From positions 1 through 26,644 of the IMG/VR virus record IMGVR_UViG_3300042402_003384: a stretch of DNA of 26,644 nucleotides; one strand, given 5' to 3'. Numbering within the stretch: position 1 is the first letter of the stretch; each line of letters starts with the position of its first letter. The notes beneath the pieces were generated by a model. That model saw only the letters and a list, made by a program, of their open reading frames with translations. It ran no database searches and was not told where the DNA came from. Positions 1 to 7,590 of the stretch are shown here, piece after piece. The stretch is from a virus. The translations under genes were made by a program, and so were the position numbers.

Positions 1-92
1 GTATCTAATACTGTAATTTTAGTTGTATCTGTTTGTGAATAACTGCTCAAGCTCAATATTACCAATAGTGGTAATAGAATTAACTTTTTCAT
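1..92 (-). CDS. Secreted protein, N-terminal part only; possible second lysis (outer-spanin-position) gene
   Basis: An ATG at 92 opens a frame that overlaps the end of the preceding coiled-coil gene by 74 nt in another frame and runs off the window edge after 30 codons. The visible residues begin MKKLILLPLLVILSLSSYSQ, a textbook signal peptide: two lysines, a hydrophobic core, then small residues with a likely signal peptidase I cut before the Gln. Endings like SYSQ are common in flavobacterial exported proteins. The nested position resembles Rz/Rz1 spanin pairs, in which the outer spanin starts inside the inner spanin gene. However, no lipobox cysteine is visible, so an outer-membrane lipoprotein is not supported. 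The signal peptide is seen directly; the lysis role is inference from position. Confidence 0.6.
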   Translation of the reverse strand, partial: MKKLILLPLLVILSLSSYSQTDTTKITVLD

Positions 93-354
93 CTGTTTCG
101 GTTTTAATTAAGGTTATGTTCTTTGTTACGTTATTGACATTATGTCCAACTACGTCGATATCTTTATCGATTGTAACGATTTGTTCAGAAATTTTATTGT
201 TTTCGACCTGAACGGAATCTATTTCTTTTTGGATAGATTCGATTTTTGCATTATATCCAGCAACATCTGTTTTAATACCTTGGCTTTGAAATATAGTATA
301 CCCCGCCAAACACGCAATCAAAACTAATAGGATATTTGTTTTATTTATCTTCAT
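19..354 (-). CDS. Membrane-anchored coiled-coil protein, inner-spanin-like (Rz-type)
   Basis: This 111-residue protein has a short basic N-terminus, one hydrophobic segment at about residues 7-23, and then a long polar, heptad-like stretch rich in Ile, Val, Glu, Lys and Asn that should form a periplasmic coiled coil. Such an N-in, C-out layout is typical of inner-membrane spanins, which with an outer-membrane partner fuse the two membranes at lysis. Support comes from the overlapping secreted-protein gene that starts at 92 and from a separate putative late promoter (368-375) just behind a hairpin. There is no sequence motif specific to spanins, so a simple membrane-anchored structural or chaperone-like protein remains possible. 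Confidence 0.5.
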   Translation of the reverse strand: MKINKTNILLVLIACLAGYTIFQSQGIKTDVAGYNAKIESIQKEIDSVQVENNKISEQIVTIDKDIDVVGHNVNNVTKNITLIKTETDEKVNSITTIGNIELEQLFTNRYN

Positions 355-367
355 ATCTATGTTTTAT

Positions 368-375
368 TATAAATA
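368..375 (-). promoter_or_regulatory. Putative late promoter box (TATTTATA) before the lysis genes
   Basis: The coding strand reads TATTTATA, 13 nt before the ATG at 354 and directly behind the hairpin at 381-402. The same octamer precedes four virion genes in this window and was found nowhere else by eye. No conserved upstream element is visible, as in T4 late promoters. The promoter role is inferred. Confidence 0.5.
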
Positions 376-380
376 TGAAG

Positions 381-402
381 AAAGGGGGTTTTATCCCCCT
401 TT
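381..402 (-). terminator. Hairpin, probable intrinsic terminator after the clpP-like gene
   Basis: A perfect 8-bp stem (AAAGGGGG/CCCCCTTT, 381-388 with 395-402) with a 6-nt loop lies 4 nt beyond the stop of the ClpP-like gene. On the minus strand the stem runs into TTTCTTC rather than a clean T tract, so termination may be incomplete. It separates the replication operon from the lysis pair. Confidence 0.6.
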
Positions 403-406
403 TACC

Positions 407-1084
407 TTATTTCTTCTTTTTACCCACGATTTCATCGATGATACCGTAGGAAAGTGCTTGTTCAGCATCTAACCATAGGTCACGAGTTGCGTCGTTTTTA
501 ACTTGTTCAGCTGGCTTTCCACAATACCCACCTAATAATTCAAATAGGATATTGTTTACTTTTCTCCACTCAATCATACTGATTTCAGCATCTTGGATGT
601 TCCCAACTGCACCACCTGATGATTGGTGTAACATTGTTTGGGAGAACCTTAATGAACCTCTCTTACCTTTGGTGCCTGCGCCTAATAAGACTGAACCCAT
701 TGAAGCTGCCATACCTGTATTGATGGTTCTGATATCTGATTTAATGTAGTCCATCACGTCTACCATAGAAAGACCTGACTTAACCGATCCACCTGGACTG
801 TCGATGTGCATTGTGATGTCATTACTATCAATACTATCCAAGAACATTAACTGAGCCTGAACAATAGTCGACATATGATCATCCACGCCACCCGCAACCC
901 AAATGATACGTTCCATCATTAAACGTGAGAACACGTCCATAACGGTTACATTTAAGCTTCTTTCCTCTAAGATGTAAGGAGTTAAACTGTTTTCTACTCT
1001 TTGATTGTAATAGTCCAATTTCAATGAACTAATACCCTTGTCTTTTGCGTAAAGACCAAACTGTTGGTAATCTTTTGGTGTCAT
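407..1084 (-). CDS. clpP: ClpP-family serine protease
   Basis: A 225-residue serine protease of the ClpP/crotonase fold. The order of catalytic motifs matches ClpP: SPGG at 96-99 (oxyanion region), GMAASMGS with nucleophile Ser128, MLHQ with His153, and Asp202 in TRDLWLDAEQA followed by YGIIDEI near the C-terminus. The N-terminal 60 residues are longer than in mature bacterial ClpP. In phages such proteins serve either as head-maturation proteases or as ClpP substitutes acting with a host Clp ATPase. No head genes or ClpX/ClpA-like ATPase are in view, so the role stays open. It is the last gene of the replication/restriction operon, 41 nt after the gp46-like gene, and has its own candidate Bacteroidota-type promoter at 1102-1133. 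Confidence 0.88.
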   Translation of the reverse strand: MTPKDYQQFGLYAKDKGISSLKLDYYNQRVENSLTPYILEERSLNVTVMDVFSRLMMERIIWVAGGVDDHMSTIVQAQLMFLDSIDSNDITMHIDSPGGSVKSGLSMVDVMDYIKSDIRTINTGMAASMGSVLLGAGTKGKRGSLRFSQTMLHQSSGGAVGNIQDAEISMIEWRKVNNILFELLGGYCGKPAEQVKNDATRDLWLDAEQALSYGIIDEIVGKKKK

Positions 1085-1101
1085 AAATTTAGTTTATAGG
1101 A

Positions 1102-1133
1102 CAAATATAATTAAGATATTCGAAACTAAGAAA
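1102..1133 (-). promoter_or_regulatory. Candidate Bacteroidota-type promoter for the clpP-like gene
   Basis: On the minus strand TATATTTG (1102-1109) fits the TAnnTTTG -7 element exactly and TTTC (1130-1133) lies 20 nt upstream, one mismatch from the TTTG -33 element. The start codon is 17 nt downstream of the -7 box. The -33 element overlaps the end of the gp46-like gene. This would let the protease be expressed by host polymerase independently of the operon. Confidence 0.4.
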
Positions 1134-3462
1134 TTTTTGTTGTGATAAAATCTACAGACGAAACATTCTCCTCTTTTTTAATCATAATGATGTTATCCGA
1201 CCAATTACGTATTAAAGAATTATGTGATATGACAAGAATATGGTCAAAATAGTTTTTAATCTTTTTAAAGAACTCACCCACCATTTCCAAGTTCTCATCC
1301 GCAATCTTACCGAATACCTCATCCATCACTACGATATTTGGTTTAGGTAATGAAGATATCTTGGTTAGTACGCTACGAAGTGCTAATGAGGATATTGTTC
1401 TTTCATATCCAGAACCGGCATTAAGGGGTTTAACAATACGTGTCTCGGTATCTATCATGATGAACTCAACTTCATTCTTATCGTTTATATTCATCTCTAA
1501 AATAAAATGACAACTATCCACCAATAAACGATACAGTTCCTGATTGATTAACGGAATCATATTTTTAAGAATAACTTTAGAGATACCATTCTTACCATAA
1601 ACAGTTAAGTAAATTTTAAACACAGATGACAATTCTTCCTCTGCGGTAATTTTTTTAATCAACTCTTCGTTTATACCAATCTTCTCATTCATGTTTGTTA
1701 TGTTGTTGGTATGTTTTTCGATATTAGTATTTGTTTGTCTAATATCTCCGTTGGCAGTTTCTATTTTAGTTTTAAGAGCAATTACTTCTGCATCTATTTT
1801 TTGATTATCCTCAAGTTTCTTTTTATTACTTTCGTAATTATCTAATCTTTTTTGTTTGCCATCAATCTCCAATTGTTTTTGCTCCACCTCCAACTCATAT
1901 CTTTCTTTACGAAGTTTATTTCTTTCGTAATTTTCAAATTCAGTTTTTAATTTATCAAACTCTTCAGATTGTTCTCTTAATAAATCAAATTGATTTTGAT
2001 TTAATTCCATTTCTTTAATGATGTCTTCAATTTCTTTTTTAATCTTTTCTATTTCATCCGTATGATCGACTTCATCTAGCGCTCTATTACATACCGGACA
2101 AACGGTTCCTTCCTCAAATTGTTTAATTGATTTTTCCCTTTGGGACTTTTCGTATTTATAAGCAACGTCAACACCTTGAAGGTTTGCCATCTGACCTTTC
2201 AATTCTTTGTGTTGGTCTTCGTGATAGAATTGTGATGGTTCGACCACTACTACATCATTAGCATTAGTTTGACTTTGGTTTCTTTGTATTGTTAATTCAT
2301 TAACTTCTCTTTGTAATAAGGTTGGATTGGTATTTAATAAATCTTTATCTACGTCGTTATTTCTTTTTAAGAATACCTCGTCTCTTTTCTTTTCTAAATT
2401 TTCCAAATCCTTTTCAAACTTATCTAACTCTTTGGTTAATCTTTCGATCTCATTTTCAGAATTAGTTATACTTTCTTTGTATGTTTCGTTGTCGGATTCT
2501 AAACTAACTTTATTGTACGTATTCGACACTAATTTCTTTGACCAATCATTAAACATCTCTTTAGCAATTTCTTCTTTTGCTTTAAGACTTTCTAGTCCCA
2601 TGAACTTTGTTAAGATTTGTCCGCGTGCTGTTGGTTTAGATTCAATTAATTCTTCCAAATTGTAACCAGTTGTTAAAATTGTAGATAGGAAATCTTCTTG
2701 TGTTCCGATTGCCGAAGATATATAAACTTCTGTTTCTCTTCTCTGTTCCCCAGATAAATTTACAATAGATCCGTCTTCTGATTTCTTATAAAACTCCAAT
2801 TCGTTTTTAACGGTATAATCACCAGACTTGCTCATCTTACGAGAAGTCTTTCTTTCTATCACATAATCCTCTCCATCAATAGTAATCTCACCACGAACAC
2901 TAACATCATTCTTATCGGTAAATCTGTTAAAGATCTCTCCGTTAGTTTTAGTTTTAGTTGTTGTGTTGAAGAATAGGTACATAAGGAGATCAACAGAGGA
3001 TGTAGATTTACCACCAAAGTTTTTAGGTGTTGATTCAATTACCGTAATACCATCTAAATTTGTAAAATCAATTGTGTTGTTATCACCAAACGAAAGAAAA
3101 TTTGAGAACTCGACTTTTTTAATAAACCACTTATTGTACCTAACTTTATTTTCGTTCAATTTATCTATTTGGGCATTGACCTTATTATCTAATCTTTCCA
3201 TCAAATCTTCTTTAATAACAATATTGTTATCTCGAAGAAAGTCCTTCATTAGTTTCTTTTGATACTGATGGTCTAAAATACTATCGGACGCCTCTAAAGA
3301 TTCTAATCGTGTTTGATTAACATTAGTTAATGTTTTAGTGATTACCTGAACGGATTTAGCGTTATGTTTTTTCTCAAAATAAGATTTCACCCTTCTGATT
3401 TTCTCAGGGGTGAAATTCTCGGGAACATCTTCCCATGTTACTTTTATAAACGGACTACTCAT
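1126..3462 (-). CDS. 46: Rad50/SbcC-like ATPase, T4 gp46 homologue (recombination exonuclease subunit)
   Basis: This 778-residue SMC-like protein has split ABC-ATPase halves joined by long coiled coils. Visible in order: an ATP-binding start with FSNFLSFGDNN at about 119-129, a P-loop ending GGKST near 150-154, a zinc hook CPVC at 455-458 in the middle of the coils, a signature segment around 681-696 (NAGSGYERTISSLALR), Walker B VVMDE at 711-715 and the switch histidine VISHNS at 744-749. With the Mre11-like gp47 it should form the complex that resects DNA ends for recombination-dependent replication and host DNA breakdown. Two oddities: an N-terminal extension of about 110 residues not usual in this family, and a P-loop whose first glycine is replaced (PKNFGGKS). 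Its start overlaps the end of a methyltransferase gene by 8 nt. Confidence 0.93.
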   Translation of the reverse strand: MSSPFIKVTWEDVPENFTPEKIRRVKSYFEKKHNAKSVQVITKTLTNVNQTRLESLEASDSILDHQYQKKLMKDFLRDNNIVIKEDLMERLDNKVNAQIDKLNENKVRYNKWFIKKVEFSNFLSFGDNNTIDFTNLDGITVIESTPKNFGGKSTSSVDLLMYLFFNTTTKTKTNGEIFNRFTDKNDVSVRGEITIDGEDYVIERKTSRKMSKSGDYTVKNELEFYKKSEDGSIVNLSGEQRRETEVYISSAIGTQEDFLSTILTTGYNLEELIESKPTARGQILTKFMGLESLKAKEEIAKEMFNDWSKKLVSNTYNKVSLESDNETYKESITNSENEIERLTKELDKFEKDLENLEKKRDEVFLKRNNDVDKDLLNTNPTLLQREVNELTIQRNQSQTNANDVVVVEPSQFYHEDQHKELKGQMANLQGVDVAYKYEKSQREKSIKQFEEGTVCPVCNRALDEVDHTDEIEKIKKEIEDIIKEMELNQNQFDLLREQSEEFDKLKTEFENYERNKLRKERYELEVEQKQLEIDGKQKRLDNYESNKKKLEDNQKIDAEVIALKTKIETANGDIRQTNTNIEKHTNNITNMNEKIGINEELIKKITAEEELSSVFKIYLTVYGKNGISKVILKNMIPLINQELYRLLVDSCHFILEMNINDKNEVEFIMIDTETRIVKPLNAGSGYERTISSLALRSVLTKISSLPKPNIVVMDEVFGKIADENLEMVGEFFKKIKNYFDHILVISHNSLIRNWSDNIIMIKKEENVSSVDFITTKIS

Positions 3463-4876
3463 TATTTTCTTTTACTATTATTACATTATCTAAAATCTTT
3501 TTTTGTAAAGAAAACCATCCTTTACTCATTGGTTTTGATATTTTCTTTAAAGATTCTAAAAAATGATTATTTGTAAAAAGTATATCGTCATCTTGAGATA
3601 TAATATAATAACCCGAATAAACCAAAACATCATTATTAACATGTATGAATGGATTATTTTCAAATATTGTTGAAATGACTATCTTATTACCATTTGTATC
3701 GTTAAGACCTTGGGACCTGCCCCAAGTAAACCATTTATACTTTTCGTTCTTACCTTTATCTCTGTTCATCAATTTTACCATATTATCACTAAGATATGCA
3801 TGTGCCAATGGGTAATTTTCAGTAAACTCGGTCTCTTCCATTGGTACATTTCTTCCGTTTACATTTTTATATGGAAAAATAACTTTATTATATGTCCCAT
3901 CATATTTTGATGCTTTTATACAATTTTTGGTGATCGTTGATTCAATAGAATATTTTTTTTTGTTTTTTGTAAATGTTATAATTCCATTATCCTCTTGGTA
4001 ATTAGCTATAACAAACACTTTGTCAGCCAATGTCGCAAATCCTGTTTTTACTTTATATAAATCAGAAAATTTAACACCTTCTATGTTATTTTGTACCTCG
4101 CTTAAAAAATTGATTGTTTCTTTTCCATATTCAATATCAATATGAGATGCAATTGTAAAATCCTTTTTAGTTAAATTATACGCAAAAGTTCCTTCGGTTT
4201 TTTTCAATACCGTTATACAAGTATATGTTGATGCGTCTTCAAATAATTTTTCAGACTTAAAATCATATATCTTACTAATCATCTTATCTTGATACAATGT
4301 CTCCACAACCAACTCAGATGAATTGTTGTAAAGATAACTATTTGGTGTAATGTAACATAAAACGCCATCATCGGATAAACACTTTTTATATAATTCAAAA
4401 AATCCATAATAAATGTCAACCATACCATTTTTTAAAAACGTATAGTTTTTTTGAAGAATTGTTAAATACTCTTTTGGTAAATTGTGTATTCTAACATATG
4501 GTGGATTACCAACAATATAATTAAATTTTATTTCTTCAACAATATTATTGATTAGCGCATCTCCATGTATAATATTCGGTCTAGCTTCAATAAAATCATA
4601 TTCCGATAATAATTTTTCAATATTGTTTACCGATTCGTTGTAATTTATTTGGTCAATTTCTATTCCGTAAATTTTAGATATTTTATCGTTTAATGTTTCG
4701 ATATCGTCTTTATATAATAAAATTAAACGTTTTAAAATTTCAATAATAAACCTACTGTCCCCACAACCCGGCTCCAAAATATAATCCATTTTGGTTGGGT
4801 CATACGTTTCGTTCAACATAAAATCAATTATAAATTGTTTTGTGAAGACTTCCCCCTTTGTTTTTTTCTTAGACAT
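3455..4876 (-). CDS. N6-adenine DNA methyltransferase, gamma-class (Eco57I/BsuBI-like)
   Basis: A 473-residue DNA methyltransferase. It opens with KGEVFTKQFIIDFML, the entry motif typical of Eco57I/BsuBI/PstI-like enzymes, followed by the SAM-binding motif EPGCGD at 35-40, an acidic motif II (GIEID, 71-75), HGDAL at 104-108 and the catalytic NPPYVRIH at 124-131. The C-terminal half would be the target-recognition domain; it does not show which site is recognised. It is expected to protect phage DNA from a cognate endonuclease, most likely the gene directly upstream (overlap of 8 nt). Its own end overlaps the gp46-like start by 8 nt, so it is translationally linked into the operon. The DNA is visibly more AT-rich than that of the flanking genes, suggesting acquisition. 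Confidence 0.9.
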   Translation of the reverse strand: MSKKKTKGEVFTKQFIIDFMLNETYDPTKMDYILEPGCGDSRFIIEILKRLILLYKDDIETLNDKISKIYGIEIDQINYNESVNNIEKLLSEYDFIEARPNIIHGDALINNIVEEIKFNYIVGNPPYVRIHNLPKEYLTILQKNYTFLKNGMVDIYYGFFELYKKCLSDDGVLCYITPNSYLYNNSSELVVETLYQDKMISKIYDFKSEKLFEDASTYTCITVLKKTEGTFAYNLTKKDFTIASHIDIEYGKETINFLSEVQNNIEGVKFSDLYKVKTGFATLADKVFVIANYQEDNGIITFTKNKKKYSIESTITKNCIKASKYDGTYNKVIFPYKNVNGRNVPMEETEFTENYPLAHAYLSDNMVKLMNRDKGKNEKYKWFTWGRSQGLNDTNGNKIVISTIFENNPFIHVNNDVLVYSGYYIISQDDDILFTNNHFLESLKKISKPMSKGWFSLQKKILDNVIIVKENNE

Positions 4877-5474
4877 TAGATTTATAATTACTTGTTTCTA
4901 CAACAATATTACTTATTGGATTATTATTAATAAATAAATTGTGAACATCTTGTTTTGTTTCACAATTTTCAATTCCGTCGATATTAAAAGTGACTAGAAC
5001 CTCTTCAATATCAAAATAGCATAATATATCTTGTTTTGTTATAAAAAATGGTTTATTTTTTTCGAAACTTTTTATTTTTTCTTGTGTTGAAAATAACGGT
5101 GTAACATTTGGTACAAAACTTATTTGTCTAATTTTAGAATTTTTATAAGAATTATATTTTACTCTTTGAAATTCACCAGCTAAATTGCTTAAAAAACCTA
5201 GATGATTTTTTTTAATACTACTTGCGGGTGCTTTAATTAATATAATTTCCTTTAGTAAAGCATCTTCGTACTTTAAAACATCGATATTAAAATTTTTACC
5301 CCAATTAGACTCTATTCTAGATTCTGTTTTAAACGTAATGTTGTTTTCATTTTCTCTCGTTATAGACTCTATAACAATTTGATTTAAGGCATGTTGTTTT
5401 ATTTTACCTCTTGATGTACTAGTTTTATAATTAAGCTTATAAACATAATGTAACTGTTCTTTTGTAAATGTCAT
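4869..5474 (-). CDS. Probable restriction endonuclease partner of the adjacent methyltransferase
   Basis: I do not recognise the family with certainty. The 201-residue protein sits between two methyltransferase genes and overlaps the second by 8 nt, the position of a type II endonuclease. A stretch around 63-104 reads FNIDVLKY, then EIILIKAPASSIKKN, then GEFQRV. An acidic residue (Asp65), a lysine at the end of a hydrophobic beta-strand (Lys81) and a later glutamate (Glu101) could build a PD-(D/E)XK core with a displaced glutamate, as known in the Cfr10I/Bse634I group. Upstream Glu36 could belong to the core's first helix. Nothing transmembrane or secreted is seen. The nuclease role is inferred from context plus this motif and needs structure prediction to confirm. 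Confidence 0.5.
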   Translation of the reverse strand: MTFTKEQLHYVYKLNYKTSTSRGKIKQHALNQIVIESITRENENNITFKTESRIESNWGKNFNIDVLKYEDALLKEIILIKAPASSIKKNHLGFLSNLAGEFQRVKYNSYKNSKIRQISFVPNVTPLFSTQEKIKSFEKNKPFFITKQDILCYFDIEEVLVTFNIDGIENCETKQDVHNLFINNNPISNIVVETSNYKSNV

Positions 5475-5485
5475 AATTTTATTTT

Positions 5486-6586
5486 TTAATATGTTTTAAT
5501 TAAAAAGATATATTCAGTCACATTTATTTTTCTGTCTTTCAAATTTCTACTTGCTCTATATGCTGGATAGTTTTCATCGAATACGGTTACTTCACCTTTT
5601 AATTGACAAACTTTATACATATCATCATAAGATATAAAACCTTCATTGTTATATGATATCATAATATATTTTGAATCCGTATTTTCAATCAATTTACTAA
5701 ATGCTGATAACGCTTCCTTTTGTTTATTATATAAAGATTTTTTCCAATTAGTTGGTATTCCGGCTACTTTAGAAATTTCAGATGGTTCAACATAGTCTAA
5801 GATGGTATTCAACATATGATAGTTTGAACCATATGGATGTTGATTATATGGTGGATCATAATAAACTAAATCTAAACCTTTCAACTTACTCATTAAATCG
5901 TTTGTGTCAGATTGAAAAGATTTACTTTTACAATCAAAATCACTTAGAATTATTGATTCCATAGTTATTTCACCTAATATTCTCTGTAATGCATTTTCCG
6001 CTTCTCCACCAAACTTACCCAAAGGTGATTTTTTACCTTTGTAAAATCCTTTGAATACACCAGACGTATTGTTATGTACGGATGCTTTATATAAAAGAAT
6101 TGATAAGAATATATCTTTTAAGTGTTTAGGTATTTCTAAATCAATTGTTCTTCTAATGTTATCAATAATTTTAGCGTTCTCATTAGTATAGAAACATCTT
6201 TCTCCTTCTTGTATGTTTTTTGTATCCTTAGGTGCGTATAATTTTTCTATAATACCTTCACCTAAGTCGGTACGTAATTTCTTATCATTTAGGATTTTAA
6301 CGTAATTTTTAATTTCCTCAAAATCAATTTCGTTCTTATTTTTAAGGAACGACTGATTAATGATTTTTGAATACTTCTCTAAATCATTTGTAATTAATAA
6401 AGATGCGTGTTCTTTGAAATATCGTGCGACAGCTCCAGAACCAGAAAATCCATCTACAATTAATAATTTATCTTTACCTAAGTCTTGTTTTACAATTTGA
6501 ACAACGTTATCAATAAATTTTATAAGTGATCTTTTATTTCCTAAGTATGTTATTAATTGATCTTTTAAAAAATCTTTAGTCGTCAT
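5486..6586 (-). CDS. N6-adenine DNA methyltransferase, D12 (alpha) class, partner of the EcoRI-like enzyme
   Basis: This 366-residue enzyme follows the D12/Dam-type order: ITYLGNKRSLI at about 12-22 (SAM-binding motif X), DGFSGSGAVARYF at 45-57 (motif I), an inserted recognition region, and the catalytic motif DPPY at 244-247 within YYDPPYNQHPYGSNYHML. It should methylate adenine N6 in the site cut by the neighbouring endonuclease, using S-adenosylmethionine. Its start overlaps the end of the EcoRI-like gene by 11 nt, so restriction and modification are translationally coupled, with the endonuclease gene first. No control (C) protein gene is visible to delay endonuclease synthesis. Its G+C content looks low, about 20-25 percent in sampled lines. 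Confidence 0.92.
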   Translation of the reverse strand: MTTKDFLKDQLITYLGNKRSLIKFIDNVVQIVKQDLGKDKLLIVDGFSGSGAVARYFKEHASLLITNDLEKYSKIINQSFLKNKNEIDFEEIKNYVKILNDKKLRTDLGEGIIEKLYAPKDTKNIQEGERCFYTNENAKIIDNIRRTIDLEIPKHLKDIFLSILLYKASVHNNTSGVFKGFYKGKKSPLGKFGGEAENALQRILGEITMESIILSDFDCKSKSFQSDTNDLMSKLKGLDLVYYDPPYNQHPYGSNYHMLNTILDYVEPSEISKVAGIPTNWKKSLYNKQKEALSAFSKLIENTDSKYIMISYNNEGFISYDDMYKVCQLKGEVTVFDENYPAYRASRNLKDRKINVTEYIFLIKTY

Positions 6587-7280
6587 ATTTTTTTATATAG
6601 TATTCTATCGAGTATCTCGAGATTTTATCTGTTATGTCATATATTTCCTGTCTTGACCAATCACTAGACCCCGGAGCATCGTGCATAGAATGTCCTCTCA
6701 TGAAATAGCTGCCACCTACACTATTATGTTTTTGTAATCTCATCCATTCGTAATGAATAACATTCGGTTCAGTGAAATTGAAAGTTCTTTTAATTCTATC
6801 TGGGATTGTTGATTCTAATTCATAAAAATCACAGCCCTGTAAAAAAACAACAAACGGACAGATATCTTCATCACCATAAATTAATCTTGCAACACACAAT
6901 TTATCGGCAATTCTTTCACTAGCATTACCTTGTGCTTGTTTTTCCTTTCCTTCGGTTAATCTTTTATCGTTTGTTCCTTGTCTCTTTTGTTCTGGAAATA
7001 AATAATAATGTTTTATACCCTTTATACGTATCCATGATAAACCACCATCGGGTTTTAAATAACTTTTATCATTAACTTCCGCATCAGAATCATACATTTC
7101 TTTTAATATGGTAATCGGTATTTTTTCATCAACACCAAATTCATAACCAGGATAAAGTAATTTATATTTTTCCATGATTTCATATGAAATATCTAAGATA
7201 TCGGCGTCCTGAAATTTAGATTCAATATTTTTTGCTGCGTGTTGATTAACACTATTCCTAAGTACGTTTGATTGTGACAT
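6576..7280 (-). CDS. EcoRI-family type II restriction endonuclease
   Basis: A 234-residue protein recognisable as an EcoRI relative (EcoRI has 277 residues). Matching segments in order: SYLKPDGG at 73-80 (EcoRI SSIKPDGG, catalytic Asp91, here Asp78), PEQKRQG at 96-102 (EcoRI AEAKHQG, Glu111 and Lys113, here Glu97 and Lys99), QGNASERI at 117-124 (EcoRI AGNAIERS, the DNA-contacting Asn141, Glu144 and Arg145, here Asn119, Glu122 and Arg123), and CPFVVFLQGCDF at 141-152 (EcoRI FPYVLFLEGSNF). The full active site and the residues reading the inner AATT are therefore kept, so an active enzyme cutting GAATTC or another nAATTn site is expected. The comparison is from memory of EcoRI, not an alignment run. 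It is the first gene of the four-gene restriction island, 1 nt after a DUF1360-like membrane protein gene. Confidence 0.9.
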   Translation of the reverse strand: MSQSNVLRNSVNQHAAKNIESKFQDADILDISYEIMEKYKLLYPGYEFGVDEKIPITILKEMYDSDAEVNDKSYLKPDGGLSWIRIKGIKHYYLFPEQKRQGTNDKRLTEGKEKQAQGNASERIADKLCVARLIYGDEDICPFVVFLQGCDFYELESTIPDRIKRTFNFTEPNVIHYEWMRLQKHNSVGGSYFMRGHSMHDAPGSSDWSRQEIYDITDKISRYSIEYYIKKYDD

Positions 7281-7281
7281 T

Positions 7282-7590
7282 CTATTTGATTCTATTTTCT
7301 TCGAAGAACTCGATTATGGCATTTAAAGCCCATACGCCACCTGCGGTTAGCATACCGTCAAAAAATAAATTGATGAACCAAATAGTGTTAAAGTATTGTG
7401 CCGATATACTACCTAAAAATAATGACATAAAGAACCCAACCCATGTGCTAGTACATAAAGTACATGAAATAAGATCGCCAAAAAATTTAGATTTACTTTT
7501 AATCCACACTCTTGTGGATTCGAATATTGACCCCCATACTAATATTGAGGTCATTCCATATGCTGCAATTATGTAAAATAATAAGATCAC
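7282..7590 (-). CDS. Small membrane protein, DUF1360-like
   Basis: A 102-residue membrane protein. The start codon is GTG (7588-7590); the next ATG, at residue 13, would remove most of the first membrane segment. Hydrophobic segments lie near residues 2-19, 48-62 and 68-92. The central motif CTLCTSTWVGF (43-53), with paired cysteines, Trp and Gly, is what identifies DUF1360-type proteins, a family known from phages and spore-formers but without an assigned function. It lies 1 nt upstream of the EcoRI-like gene and downstream of the 7591-7706 gap. Whether it belongs to the restriction island or to the core phage operon cannot be told from sequence. Confidence 0.7.
   Translation of the reverse strand: MILLFYIIAAYGMTSILVWGSIFESTRVWIKSKSKFFGDLISCTLCTSTWVGFFMSLFLGSISAQYFNTIWFINLFFDGMLTAGGVWALNAIIEFFEENRIK

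Noticed and set aside
368-375. T4-type late promoters TATAAATA on the plus strand driving rightward transcripts
   Set aside because: All five boxes point away from any plus-strand gene and sit tightly before minus-strand starts, so the reverse-complement reading is the sensible one.
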